Positions 42,448-49,779 of a DNA stretch of 49,779 nt are shown here, one piece after another. The stretch lies in assembly GCA_017509045.1 (NCBI GenBank), contig JAFWQP010000017.1:1-49779 (forward strand), read 5' to 3'. The notes below the pieces were generated by a model. It did no database searches, was not told the origin of the DNA, and was given only the letters and a program-made list of their open reading frames with translations. Every line of letters starts with the position of its first letter. Position 1 is the first letter of the stretch. Position numbers and translations under genes: made by a program. This stretch comes from Bacteroidales bacterium (GTDB lineage: Bacteria > Bacteroidota > Bacteroidia > Bacteroidales > P3).

Positions 42448-43587
42448 TTAATCGACATCAAACAGGCGACCGTTGAGCGACAGAGCCACTTGCGCCTGAA
42501 GGCTGAGGCCTGTCGGGCTGCCTTGGAGGTCGGGGAACGAGGAGTAGGAGAGCAACAGGCGACCCTGAAGGGAGACACGGCTTAACTCGGAAATCTTTCC
42601 ACCGCCCGCCATGTAGCCATATTCGGGGAAGGATCGTTGTTGCCATAAGTGGTGACGGAACTGGAGACCGACGACCGGCTCGGGACGGGCGTAGACGAAG
42701 CTATTGTTCTGGGCCTGGCCGCTATAGCTAAACTCGCGGATGCCGAGGGCGACGAAGGGCGACAGCTGCCAGCGCAGGTTGTCGACAAGGGTATAGCCAT
42801 AGCCAAGGTTGATGATGAGGAGGCCGCCAAGCTTGTCTTCAGGGAAAGTATTCATAGTGCCATCGCGGTTAGCAAGAGAGAAGGTTTGGCGGGCCTTACA
42901 GAGGCCGAGGGTGCCGTCGAGGATAAGGAGGTGACGGTTGTAAGAAAAGTCGAAGCCGAGATTAAGACCTGCACCCAACGAGAAGGCCTTGCCCATCGAA
43001 CCTGTGGAGCCAGTGACTCCGATGCCGACATACAATCCATAGCCAAAGGGACGAGCCGTGTAGCGAGGGTGATAGTCGGCGGGAAGTTGGGCGAGCTCGG
43101 CGGCGACCTGCCGCTCGAAGGCGGAGAGGACGGCAGTGTCGGTGCCGTCGTGCGACAGGCTGCGGAAACTGGCGATACGGGCGCTGAGGCGGTCACCGGC
43201 AATGGAGAACAGTCCGTCGTAGGCAAACGGGTTGGGATCAGCATTGATGGACTGCTGCAAACGGCGGGTCGCGACCTCAATCATGTCGAAGATGACCTGG
43301 TTGTAGCGCAGGGTGTTGTCGTCGCAATGGTCGGCAGCCACCCACGAGTCGCTGTTCATCATATATGATTCGGCACGGTAGTAGCAGCAGCGTATGCCGT
43401 CGAAGGTGTCGCGTACAGGCTTGAAAGTAAGACCGTAGAACAACATGGAGCGTTCACCAGAGGAGGAAGGCATGATGGAAAAATCGTCCCATGTGAGGGG
43501 ACCTTGGGACCAGTAGCGTTGGTTGATTTGAGCAGAGGCAGCGAGGAATACAAAAAGGTAAAAACTAAAGACTAAAATGCGTCGCAT
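42448..43587 (-). CDS. Exported protein: degenerate DUF922-like domain plus beta-barrel-like C-terminus
   Basis: 379 residues. Signal peptide to about residue 20 (FLAASAQ). The first part, RYWSQGPLTWDDFSIMPSSS to SWVAADHCDDNTLRYNQVIF and DMIEVATRRLQQSI, follows the outline of DUF922 zinc-protease-like domains (W-x-D-F near the start, SWV then H-E-Q-x-H-F-D), but where the two metal His would be it has RYNQVIFD. The C-terminal part (about 195-379) alternates polar and hydrophobic residues and ends LSLNGRLFDVD, like an outer-membrane barrel. Last gene of the 47834-42448 run. The DUF922 relation is my inference from the pattern. Confidence 0.6.
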   Translation of the reverse strand: MRRILVFSFYLFVFLAASAQINQRYWSQGPLTWDDFSIMPSSSGERSMLFYGLTFKPVRDTFDGIRCCYYRAESYMMNSDSWVAADHCDDNTLRYNQVIFDMIEVATRRLQQSINADPNPFAYDGLFSIAGDRLSARIASFRSLSHDGTDTAVLSAFERQVAAELAQLPADYHPRYTARPFGYGLYVGIGVTGSTGSMGKAFSLGAGLNLGFDFSYNRHLLILDGTLGLCKARQTFSLANRDGTMNTFPEDKLGGLLIINLGYGYTLVDNLRWQLSPFVALGIREFSYSGQAQNNSFVYARPEPVVGLQFRHHLWQQRSFPEYGYMAGGGKISELSRVSLQGRLLLSYSSFPDLQGSPTGLSLQAQVALSLNGRLFDVD

Positions 43588-43623
43588 TGGGTGGATGGGG
43601 ATTATGGAAAATTTGAGTATGTA

Positions 43624-44988
43624 TCAATTCTTGGTCTTAACGAAGCGGAAGAGGTCGCGCCAGGTGGCTTTCTGTCCGTAGCGGAGGATGGCACCGCGGT
43701 AGATTTTGGCGGCTACCCAGATGCAGAGCGGGAAGGTGGCAAGCAACAAGACGACGGAGAGCACTATCTGCCAAATAGGCACGCCGAAGGGGATGCGGAA
43801 GAGCATGGCTATGGGCGAGGTGAAGGGGATGATGGAGAGCCAGGTGCTGAGGCTGCCCGAAGGCTCGTTGATCATGGCGGGCAGGAGCAGGAAGGTGAGC
43901 AGCAGCGGCACGGTCATGGGGAGGGTGAACTGCTGCGAGTCGGTCTCGTTGTCGACCAAAGAGCCTGCCGCCGCAAAGAGCGAGGCATAGAGCAGGTAGC
44001 CAAAAAGGAAGTAGAAGACGAACAGGATGATGAGCAGCCCGAAGTTGATGCTGGCCAGCCCCTCGATGAGGTCTTTCAGGTCGTTGTCGATGCCTTCGCC
44101 AGCCTCGTACTGTGCCTGCTGATAGCGGGCCGCCTCGTATTGTGTGGTGGCCTCGGTGCCTTTGCTAGCCACCTCGGTGACACTGTGGCGGCTGGTGGCC
44201 TGCTCAAAGAGGTCGGCATTGGCTATGCGCACACCCGACATGGCGATGCCGCTAAGCACCACCCAGAGGGCAAACTGGGTAAGACCGACAAGAGCGATGC
44301 CCACCACCTTGCCCATCATCAGCTGGAAGGGCTTGACGCTGCAGACGATGACCTCGACGATGCGGCTGGTCTTCTCTTCCATCACGCCACGCATCACCTG
44401 CGAGCCAAACATGAACACACCCATAAACACCAATAGGGCGAGGACGACCCCGATGACGAGCTTTATCTGCAAGAATCCGTCGCGACCGGTCTCGATGTCC
44501 TGCGTGCGGAGGCGGATATGGGTGGAGGTGAGCATGGCATAGTCGTCGGGGGTGATGCCGTGGACATCGAGCAGAATGACGTTGCGGAGTATCTCCTGCA
44601 GCTGGCTGTTCACGTCGGACTGCACGGACATAGAAGGTGCGTCGGAGCGATAGTAGAGGAAGGCATCCTGGGGGATGGAGGTCTCGCGGGCGGGGATGAA
44701 GACGATGGCGTCGAGGGTGTCGACCGAGGCGAGCTGCCGTTTGGCATAGTCGAGGCTGCCGGCATCGAAATAGGTGATGTCGCGACCTGAACGGAACTGT
44801 CCTTGGAAGAGACCGCTATCGTCCACAACCAGCACATTGGCATGTTCCATCGGCTTGGTGGCAAGCATGATGGGAATGGCATAGAGGGCTGCCAGCAGGA
44901 TGGGCACCACGAGGGTGAGAATCCAGAAAGAGGGTTTCTTGACGCGCGTGGAGTATTCGCGCTGTATGACTAGCAATATCTTGTTCAT
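43624..44988 (-). CDS. ABC-2 type transporter permease (NatB-like)
   Basis: 454 residues. One helix near the start (WILTLVVPILLAALYAIPIM), a long external domain (about 45-175) and five to six helices in the C-terminal half, the layout of NatB/YhaP-type permeases. MEEKTSRIVEVIVCSVKPFQLMMGK is the typical cytoplasmic segment after helix 2. It works with the ATPase gene 18 bp upstream. Substrate unknown, sodium or lipid/drug export are family options. Confidence 0.88.
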   Translation of the reverse strand: MNKILLVIQREYSTRVKKPSFWILTLVVPILLAALYAIPIMLATKPMEHANVLVVDDSGLFQGQFRSGRDITYFDAGSLDYAKRQLASVDTLDAIVFIPARETSIPQDAFLYYRSDAPSMSVQSDVNSQLQEILRNVILLDVHGITPDDYAMLTSTHIRLRTQDIETGRDGFLQIKLVIGVVLALLVFMGVFMFGSQVMRGVMEEKTSRIVEVIVCSVKPFQLMMGKVVGIALVGLTQFALWVVLSGIAMSGVRIANADLFEQATSRHSVTEVASKGTEATTQYEAARYQQAQYEAGEGIDNDLKDLIEGLASINFGLLIILFVFYFLFGYLLYASLFAAAGSLVDNETDSQQFTLPMTVPLLLTFLLLPAMINEPSGSLSTWLSIIPFTSPIAMLFRIPFGVPIWQIVLSVVLLLATFPLCIWVAAKIYRGAILRYGQKATWRDLFRFVKTKN

Positions 44989-45006
44989 TCGATGGGGTTG
45001 ATGGGG

Positions 45007-45717
45007 TTAATAGGAACGCACAGTGTTGATGAAGATGCGGTCGAGGTCTTGACCGGGGTGGGATGCCTTGATGTCGGCGAGGGAGCCTGAAAGGACCACC
45101 TGCGCGTGGTCGATGAGGGCGATGTCGTCGCACAGTTCCTCGGCGGAGGGCATGTTGTGGGTGGAGAAGATGACGGTGGCTCCTTGCTCCTTGAGACGTA
45201 GTATTTCGCGCTTAAGGATGTCGGCATTGACTGGGTCGAATCCGCTGAAAGGCTCGTCGAAGATAAGCAGCTGGGGGTTGTGTAGCACGGTGACGACAAA
45301 CTGCACCTTTTGCTGCATACCTTTGGAGAGCTCCTCCACGCGGCGGTTCCACCAGTCGGCAATCTCCAGCCGGTCGAACCATTGGCGCAGACGTTGCTCG
45401 GCGGTGGCTTTGTCGAGTCCTTTGAGGCGTGCGAGATAGATGGCCTGTTCGCCCACGCGCATCTTCTTGTAGAGCCCCCGCTCCTCGGGCAGGTAGCCTA
45501 TCTGCATCACGTCGGCGTCGGTCATGGGGTGGCCGTCGAAAAGGAGCGTGCCGCCATCGGGACGGATGATGTGGTTGATAATACGGATAAGGGTGGTCTT
45601 GCCCGCCCCATTGGGACCGAGGAGGCCAAACACACTACCCCGACGCACATGAAGGCTCACGCCGTCGAGGGCTCGGTAGGTACCGAAGGATTTGGAGATA
45701 TTATCGATTGTAAGCAC
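45007..45717 (-). CDS. ABC transporter ATP-binding protein (NatA-like)
   Basis: 236 residues. Walker A GPNGAGKTT (about 34-42), Q-loop region IGYLPEERGLYKKM, signature LSKGMQQKVQ and Walker B LLIFDEPFSGFDPVN, then H-loop FSTHNM. The EERGLYKKM and LSKGMQQK forms are typical of the NatA/CcmA-like ABC-2 group. It sits 23 bp after the BatA-like gene and 18 bp before the permease gene. Confidence 0.93.
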   Translation of the reverse strand: MLTIDNISKSFGTYRALDGVSLHVRRGSVFGLLGPNGAGKTTLIRIINHIIRPDGGTLLFDGHPMTDADVMQIGYLPEERGLYKKMRVGEQAIYLARLKGLDKATAEQRLRQWFDRLEIADWWNRRVEELSKGMQQKVQFVVTVLHNPQLLIFDEPFSGFDPVNADILKREILRLKEQGATVIFSTHNMPSAEELCDDIALIDHAQVVLSGSLADIKASHPGQDLDRIFINTVRSY

Positions 45718-45721
45718 TGGA

Positions 45722-45790
45722 TTAAATTAAAAATTAAAAATTAAAAATTGGCTGCCGCTTTACTTCTTAGTTCATAGTTCTTACTTCTCA
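45722..45790. repeat. AATTAAA and AGAAGTAAGAACTA repeats overlapping the BatA-like gene end
   Basis: AATTAAAAATTAAAAATTAA follows the stop, and the last codons read AGAAGTAAGAACTATGAACT, the same words as at 31305 and 42410. The stop TAA itself belongs to the AATTTTT heptamer on the minus strand. Confidence 0.8.
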
Positions 45791-47834
45791 AAAGGAGTAT
45801 CTCTGCAAGCAGGGCCACGAGAGCCAACAGCAGAAATACGCGCCAGAGGGGTTTGCCTTGGTGACGTTGCTGGATGTAGTCGGTCATCGACTTCTGTGCG
45901 CTGGTGGCGACGGTGCAATGGGAGAGGTGCATATCGTCCACCAGCCGCTTCAGCTCGTTGGGCGTGCAGAAGTCCATGACCGACTCCTGTCGGATGTAGT
46001 TGAACGAGAGGCCTTCTATCGGAGCGGCATCGCCAGCATCGTTTAAGTAGTAGTTTCCCGCCTGTGTAACTGTGCCATGCGTCAGCAACCATTGTCGCGA
46101 CCCTATTCTGCGGATGTCGGGGATGACGTATGGCTGCGAGCCCGCCGCCTCACCCTGCGAGGATTGCACCAGATGGGGCAACGCCTCAGCATCGTAGTCG
46201 CCCAACAAGGCGATAGGCTCGGTGCCGCTGAGCAGATGGTAGGGCAGCACGGGCGGAGTGCTGAAAAGAGCCATATTGTAGAGTGTGGGGACGAAAAGGG
46301 CCTGCTGCACAAAGTCGGTATACTCAGACCTGAGCGGAGCGGCGACAAGATAGCAGCTGCCTTCGCCCACAGGGGTGGCAGTGAGATAGTCGCCCCCATC
46401 CAGCAGCCGCACCACCGACTGGCTTACCGTGCCCGCCTGAACCATTAGGCGGTAATGCCCCTCCACGGTGGGTGTTTCCATATCTTCCATACGACGCTGA
46501 AACACCCCACGGAAAAGCGGCATATCGGTCGACACCTGCTCAGCCCGACTCTTGCGTGCGGTCCACTCGCCCAGCTGGGGAGCCTGCATCATGGCGAGCA
46601 TGTCATTGTACGACTCCACCGCAGCACCTTCGGCTGGCACAACCAACAGCGTCCCGCCATCTGTCACAAACTGGTGGAGCGTCTGCGCCAAACCTGAGGG
46701 GATACTCGCCAATTCGTCGAGCACCACCAATCCGCCGTCGGCAAACTGGGCATAGTCAATCTGCCCCACCACAGTGTGGCGATAGCGCACCAACGAGTCG
46801 CCATCGAAGAGCCGTTTCAGGAAGGCATTCTCTCCCCTGCCTCCCACCACCATAACAGGCACCTGACGCACCACGGGGAGGGTGAAATAGAGCCGGTCGT
46901 CGAAAGTGATGGGATAGTCGGTGGTTTCCACCATGCCCTGCACTATGCCTTCATTGCCTAGAGAAAAAGTCATCTTGGCAGTTGCCGACCCATGCGCCGC
47001 CACATCCACAGAGGCTACGGCACGCTGCCTGTCGCCTACCGACAACCTCAGCGGCAGACTCTCCACCGCACGGTCGCCATCGTTGCGCACGGTCACCTCC
47101 ACCTGCACAGTGGCTCCGGCATAGTAGGCAGGACTGTCGAACGTCAGCGTGTCGAGGTACACATTTGCCACCCCGCTACCACCCAAAGGGATGAAGGTGG
47201 TGAGGACACTACTATCTTGCGGGAAATTGGCGATATCGGTTGTGGAGCGCTGAAAATCGCCAATCACGTATGCGTGGCGGTTGGCGGTCGTGGCCGATCG
47301 TAGAAAATCGTTCTGCCGACGAGCCACAACAGAGAGGTTCTGCGTAACCGCACTGGTCTGCAAGCCATCCACCGAGGTAAGGAACTCCTCGCGGCTGAGC
47401 CACTGGAACTGGATGCCGCCCATATCGTTTGTCAGCAGCTGGAACTGCACTCCAGGCTTGTATGCCTCCGCAATCTCGCGTGCCTTGCGTCGCGCGCTCT
47501 CCAGCAGGCTGCCGTCCATGCCGCCGCTCTCCATGCTGTATGAGTTGTCCACATACACGCTCACCACCGTTCCCCCAGACCTCAACTGCGATGCCTTGTT
47601 ACGAATCACAGGCTGGCAAAACGCCAACACGAGGAAAACAATCGCCAATATCCTCATTGCCAATATGAGCAGCTGGCGCAGATTGCGTTGGCGGCGGTCT
47701 TCGTTCTGCAGCTCCTCCAGCATATCCACGTTGCTGAAGTAAACCTTTTTATATCGTCGCAACTGCAACAGATGTATCGCTATCGGTATGCCGACAGCCA
47801 CAAGACCTATTAGAAAAAGGGGATGGGTTAACAC
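45741..47834 (-). CDS. BatA-type membrane protein with vWA-like domain
   Basis: 697 residues. N-terminal BatA domain: a helix at about 5-25, FSNVDMLEEL, DRRQRNLRQLLILAMRILAIVFLVLAFCQPVI with a second helix. Then a vWA-like domain with VYVDNSYSMES, a MIDAS-type D-x-S-x-S, a CARDB-like sandwich (VQVEVTVRNDGDRAVESLPLRLS), and a glutamine-amidotransferase-like part (LVVLDELASIPSGL, FVTDGGTLLVVPAEGA). A helix closes the chain (FLLLALVALLAEILLL). The family acts in the cell envelope of Bacteroidetes; BatA was named for aerotolerance. The tail RSKNYELRSKAAANF is repeat-encoded. Usual neighbours BatB/C/D and MoxR are absent here. Confidence 0.85.
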   Translation of the reverse strand: MLTHPLFLIGLVAVGIPIAIHLLQLRRYKKVYFSNVDMLEELQNEDRRQRNLRQLLILAMRILAIVFLVLAFCQPVIRNKASQLRSGGTVVSVYVDNSYSMESGGMDGSLLESARRKAREIAEAYKPGVQFQLLTNDMGGIQFQWLSREEFLTSVDGLQTSAVTQNLSVVARRQNDFLRSATTANRHAYVIGDFQRSTTDIANFPQDSSVLTTFIPLGGSGVANVYLDTLTFDSPAYYAGATVQVEVTVRNDGDRAVESLPLRLSVGDRQRAVASVDVAAHGSATAKMTFSLGNEGIVQGMVETTDYPITFDDRLYFTLPVVRQVPVMVVGGRGENAFLKRLFDGDSLVRYRHTVVGQIDYAQFADGGLVVLDELASIPSGLAQTLHQFVTDGGTLLVVPAEGAAVESYNDMLAMMQAPQLGEWTARKSRAEQVSTDMPLFRGVFQRRMEDMETPTVEGHYRLMVQAGTVSQSVVRLLDGGDYLTATPVGEGSCYLVAAPLRSEYTDFVQQALFVPTLYNMALFSTPPVLPYHLLSGTEPIALLGDYDAEALPHLVQSSQGEAAGSQPYVIPDIRRIGSRQWLLTHGTVTQAGNYYLNDAGDAAPIEGLSFNYIRQESVMDFCTPNELKRLVDDMHLSHCTVATSAQKSMTDYIQQRHQGKPLWRVFLLLALVALLAEILLLRSKNYELRSKAAANF

Positions 47835-47957
47835 TTGTGAAATTGAAAATTGAAAGTTGAAAGTTGAAAATGGAATGTGTGAATGTGTTAATGTGTAAAT
47901 CGATTAACGAATTAACACGTTTACGAATTAACGAATTTATGAAACGTATTTTAGTTT
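47835..47957. repeat. Mixed short repeats between nth and the BatA-like gene
   Basis: TGAAAATTGAAAGTTGAAAG, then GTGTGAATGTGTTAATGTG, AACGAATTAACACG and finally TTTTAGTTTTTAG units that run into the 3' end of nth. Confidence 0.75.
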
Positions 47958-48602
47958 TTAGTTTTTACTTTTTAGTTTAAAAAAATCGCACAGCTCGCTG
48001 ATGCCGCACTCGGTGCAATGGGGTTTGCGGGCTTGGCACACATAGCGGCCATGCAATATTAGCCAATGATGGGCGATAGGTATCTTCGCCTCGGGGATAT
48101 GTTTCACCAGCTCGCGCTCGGTCTGCAAAGGGCTCTTGCTGTTTTTGGTCAGACCTATGCGGTTGGCTACACGAAACACATGCGTGTCCACCGCCAGCGC
48201 AGGCAGGTTGAACACCACCGACGCTATCACGTTGGCAGTCTTGCGACCCACCCCCGGCAACGTTTGCAGCTCATCCACGTCGCTCGGCACCTCGCCCCCA
48301 AAGTCCTCCACCAGTTTCTTCGCCATCCCCACCAGATGCTTGCTCTTGTTGTTGGGATAGGAGATTGAATGGATATAGGAGAAAATCTCCTCAGGCGTAG
48401 CTGCCGCCATAGCCTGCGCATCGGGATAGGCGGCAAAGAGCGCGGGTGTAGTCATATTCACCCGCTTGTCGGTGCATTGCGCCGACAGGATCACCGCCAC
48501 CAGCAGTTGGAAAGCGTTCTCATACACCAACTCCGACTGTGCCGTGGGGCGTTCCTTCTCAAAATAGGCTATCAGCCGCTCGTATCGTTCTTTCTGTGTC
48601 AA
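47958..48602 (-). CDS. nth: Endonuclease III
   Basis: 214 residues, normal length. Helix-hairpin-helix LPGVGRKTANV with the catalytic Lys, catalytic Asp in AVDTHVFRVANRIG, and the iron-sulfur motif C-x6-C-x2-C-x5-C (CQARKPHCTECGISELC). It removes oxidised pyrimidines and cuts the abasic site. The last codons (KLKSKN and stop) are written in the AACTAAA/AAGTAAA repeat. It lies 38 bp after the gene at 48641. Confidence 0.96.
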   Translation of the reverse strand: MTQKERYERLIAYFEKERPTAQSELVYENAFQLLVAVILSAQCTDKRVNMTTPALFAAYPDAQAMAAATPEEIFSYIHSISYPNNKSKHLVGMAKKLVEDFGGEVPSDVDELQTLPGVGRKTANVIASVVFNLPALAVDTHVFRVANRIGLTKNSKSPLQTERELVKHIPEAKIPIAHHWLILHGRYVCQARKPHCTECGISELCDFFKLKSKN

Positions 48603-48640
48603 GAATAAAGTGATTAAATGTTATTCTTCAAAAGTTGCGC

Positions 48641-49702
48641 TTAATTCTTCATTTTCAAACTTACCACCACTGGGTAGTGGTCTGATATATGGGTTTTCAC
48701 CCTCTTATACGATACTGCCTCCATGTCGGACGTATGGAGCACATAGTCGATACGGAAGGCAGGAAATGGCCCGTGGTAGGTGGTTCCAAAACCTCTACCC
48801 TGCTCCACATAGGGGTCAGCCAGCAACTCCGTTGCCCTTTGGTAGATGAACGAAGCAGGCGTGTCGTTGAAGTCGCCCGCCAGCACAAAGGGTATTTCCG
48901 TAGCCTCCACCATGGGCAGCAGCTCCTCCAGCCACTCCTGCTCGTGCCGCAGCGTGGTCTCCTTAAACTTCCGCAAGAGCTTATGCGTATTGCTGTCGGG
49001 CTTGGCGTGCGACAAGCTCTCAAAGCCCTCCATGTCCTGCTCGGTCAGCTGGTATGAATTGAGGTGCACACAGCAGACTCGCATCTCGTTCTCACCCTTC
49101 TTCACATCTACGGCAAACATCGACTGCCTATCCATATCGTGCACCCGCACAATCGGCAGACGAGAGAATACCATCACCGGTGATTCCACTTTCGAGCCAT
49201 GTATCCCATAGCGATGCAGATAGCCCCTCGCCTTCAGGCTGTCCGCCACCGCCACATGCCGTGGGCGGAAAAACTCCTGCAAGCACATCACATCGGGTTG
49301 TTCCTCATCCACAATCGACAAGAAAATCACCGCACCCGAATCACGGGTCATCGCCGTGTCGCTGTCCAGCCCTCCGAAAGCGTGGGTGTTGAACGTCATC
49401 ACCTTCACCACGTCGTCGGCAGGCTCCGCCTCCAGATTGCCTCCCACTTGGAAAAAAAGCGGCACAAACGACAGCCTTGCCACAATCGCCGCCACCGACA
49501 CCAAAAACTCCCACCGCGACAAGCAAAGCCACACAATCACAAACAGCACATTGCACAGCAGCAGCACAAAATAGCCGTAACTCAATATCGATATCGGCAC
49601 AAAACGACTTGGCGACACCCGTCCAGCCAACGTCGACAGCACCAGTGCCAAGGCAAAAACCAAGTTGATAATTAGCAGGATAGCACGAAACAGTTTCCTC
49701 AT
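48641..49702 (-). CDS. Membrane-anchored endonuclease/exonuclease/phosphatase family protein
   Basis: 353 residues. Three hydrophobic segments in the first 85 residues (about 6-27, 35-60, 66-86), then the EEP domain: KVMTFNTHAFGG, QPDVMCLQEFF, VHLNSYQLTE, FVLAGDFNDTPAS and ISDHYPVVV. Metal and catalytic residues (N, E, D-x-N, D-H) are present. Such proteins in Bacteroidetes may act on nucleic acids or phospholipids; the membrane part suggests an extracytoplasmic domain. Promoter at 49725-49732. First gene of the minus run to nth and perhaps further. Confidence 0.9.
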   Translation of the reverse strand: MRKLFRAILLIINLVFALALVLSTLAGRVSPSRFVPISILSYGYFVLLLCNVLFVIVWLCLSRWEFLVSVAAIVARLSFVPLFFQVGGNLEAEPADDVVKVMTFNTHAFGGLDSDTAMTRDSGAVIFLSIVDEEQPDVMCLQEFFRPRHVAVADSLKARGYLHRYGIHGSKVESPVMVFSRLPIVRVHDMDRQSMFAVDVKKGENEMRVCCVHLNSYQLTEQDMEGFESLSHAKPDSNTHKLLRKFKETTLRHEQEWLEELLPMVEATEIPFVLAGDFNDTPASFIYQRATELLADPYVEQGRGFGTTYHGPFPAFRIDYVLHTSDMEAVSYKRVKTHISDHYPVVVSLKMKN

Positions 49703-49724
49703 AGTTACATATTACTAGAATTTG

Positions 49725-49732
49725 CAAAGATA
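49725..49732 (-). promoter_or_regulatory. Promoter -7 box for the 49702-47958 genes
   Basis: On the minus strand TATCTTTG fits TAnnTTTG, giving a leader of about 17 nt. Beyond it 49738-49769 is AAAATTGA repeat. Confidence 0.7.
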
Positions 49733-49779
49733 CGAAAAAATTGAAGATTGAAAATTGAAAATTGAATTTTTTGCTGTCG

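Overview
The window looks like a chromosome segment from an anaerobic, probably gut- or rumen-associated member of the order Bacteroidales. Three things point there. Promoters repeatedly carry the Bacteroidetes -7 box TAnnTTTG (for example at 424, 9696, 24297, 28031, 35771 and, on the minus strand, 9635, 35570, 49725). Two secreted proteins end in type IX secretion (T9SS) sorting domains. Many families are typical of the phylum: DUF4270, GSCFA, a BatA-type protein, a fimbrillin-like lipoprotein, an EF-G2-like GTPase and a DUF3089 lipase-like protein. Genus or species cannot be set from this sequence.

Layout. 1-458: repeats and a promoter. 459-4411 (+): a short glycogen-synthase-like protein, a DUF4270 lipoprotein, a MORN/YwqK repeat protein and Maf. 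4412-5286: palindromic repeats. 5287-7270 (-): small peptide plus fimbrillin-like lipoprotein. 7271-8107: tandem 178-bp repeat. 8108-9607 (-): polysaccharide flippase, divergent from an EF-G2-like factor (9796-11928). 12043-16203 (-): sugar MFS transporter and a C10 cysteine protease. 16322-20517 (-): ATP synthase genes atpE-F-H-A-G, without atpB, atpC or atpD. 20955-23956 (-): two-component pair. 24329-27701 (+): membrane protein, nadB and a PatB/MalY-type C-S lyase, followed by tRNA-Cys. 28173-35535 (-): T9SS type B protein, ddl, GSCFA protein and dnaE. 35802-36776 (+): DUF3089 protein. 36840-41029 (-): small secreted protein, ettA and recJ. 41030-42447: 1.4 kb of repeats. 42448-49702 (-): exo/endonuclease, nth, BatA-like protein, ABC ATPase, ABC permease and a secreted barrel-like protein, closely spaced.

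The genes are mostly core functions: ATP synthesis, replication and repair, NAD synthesis, cell-wall precursor synthesis and translation. The unusual part of the window lies between them. Gene borders are loaded with short tandem repeats of 6-8 bp, often set as inverted arms around a spacer. In two independent families the spacer is conserved while the arms carry a different repeat motif. Several genes read into these repeats, which then encode C-terminal tails or a signal peptide core. A separate ~57-bp hairpin repeat occurs five times, a 206-bp promoter-bearing repeat occurs as an inverted pair 41 kb apart, and a 165-bp MITE-like element lies upstream of nadB. I see no CRISPR array, no intact insertion sequence and no rRNA.
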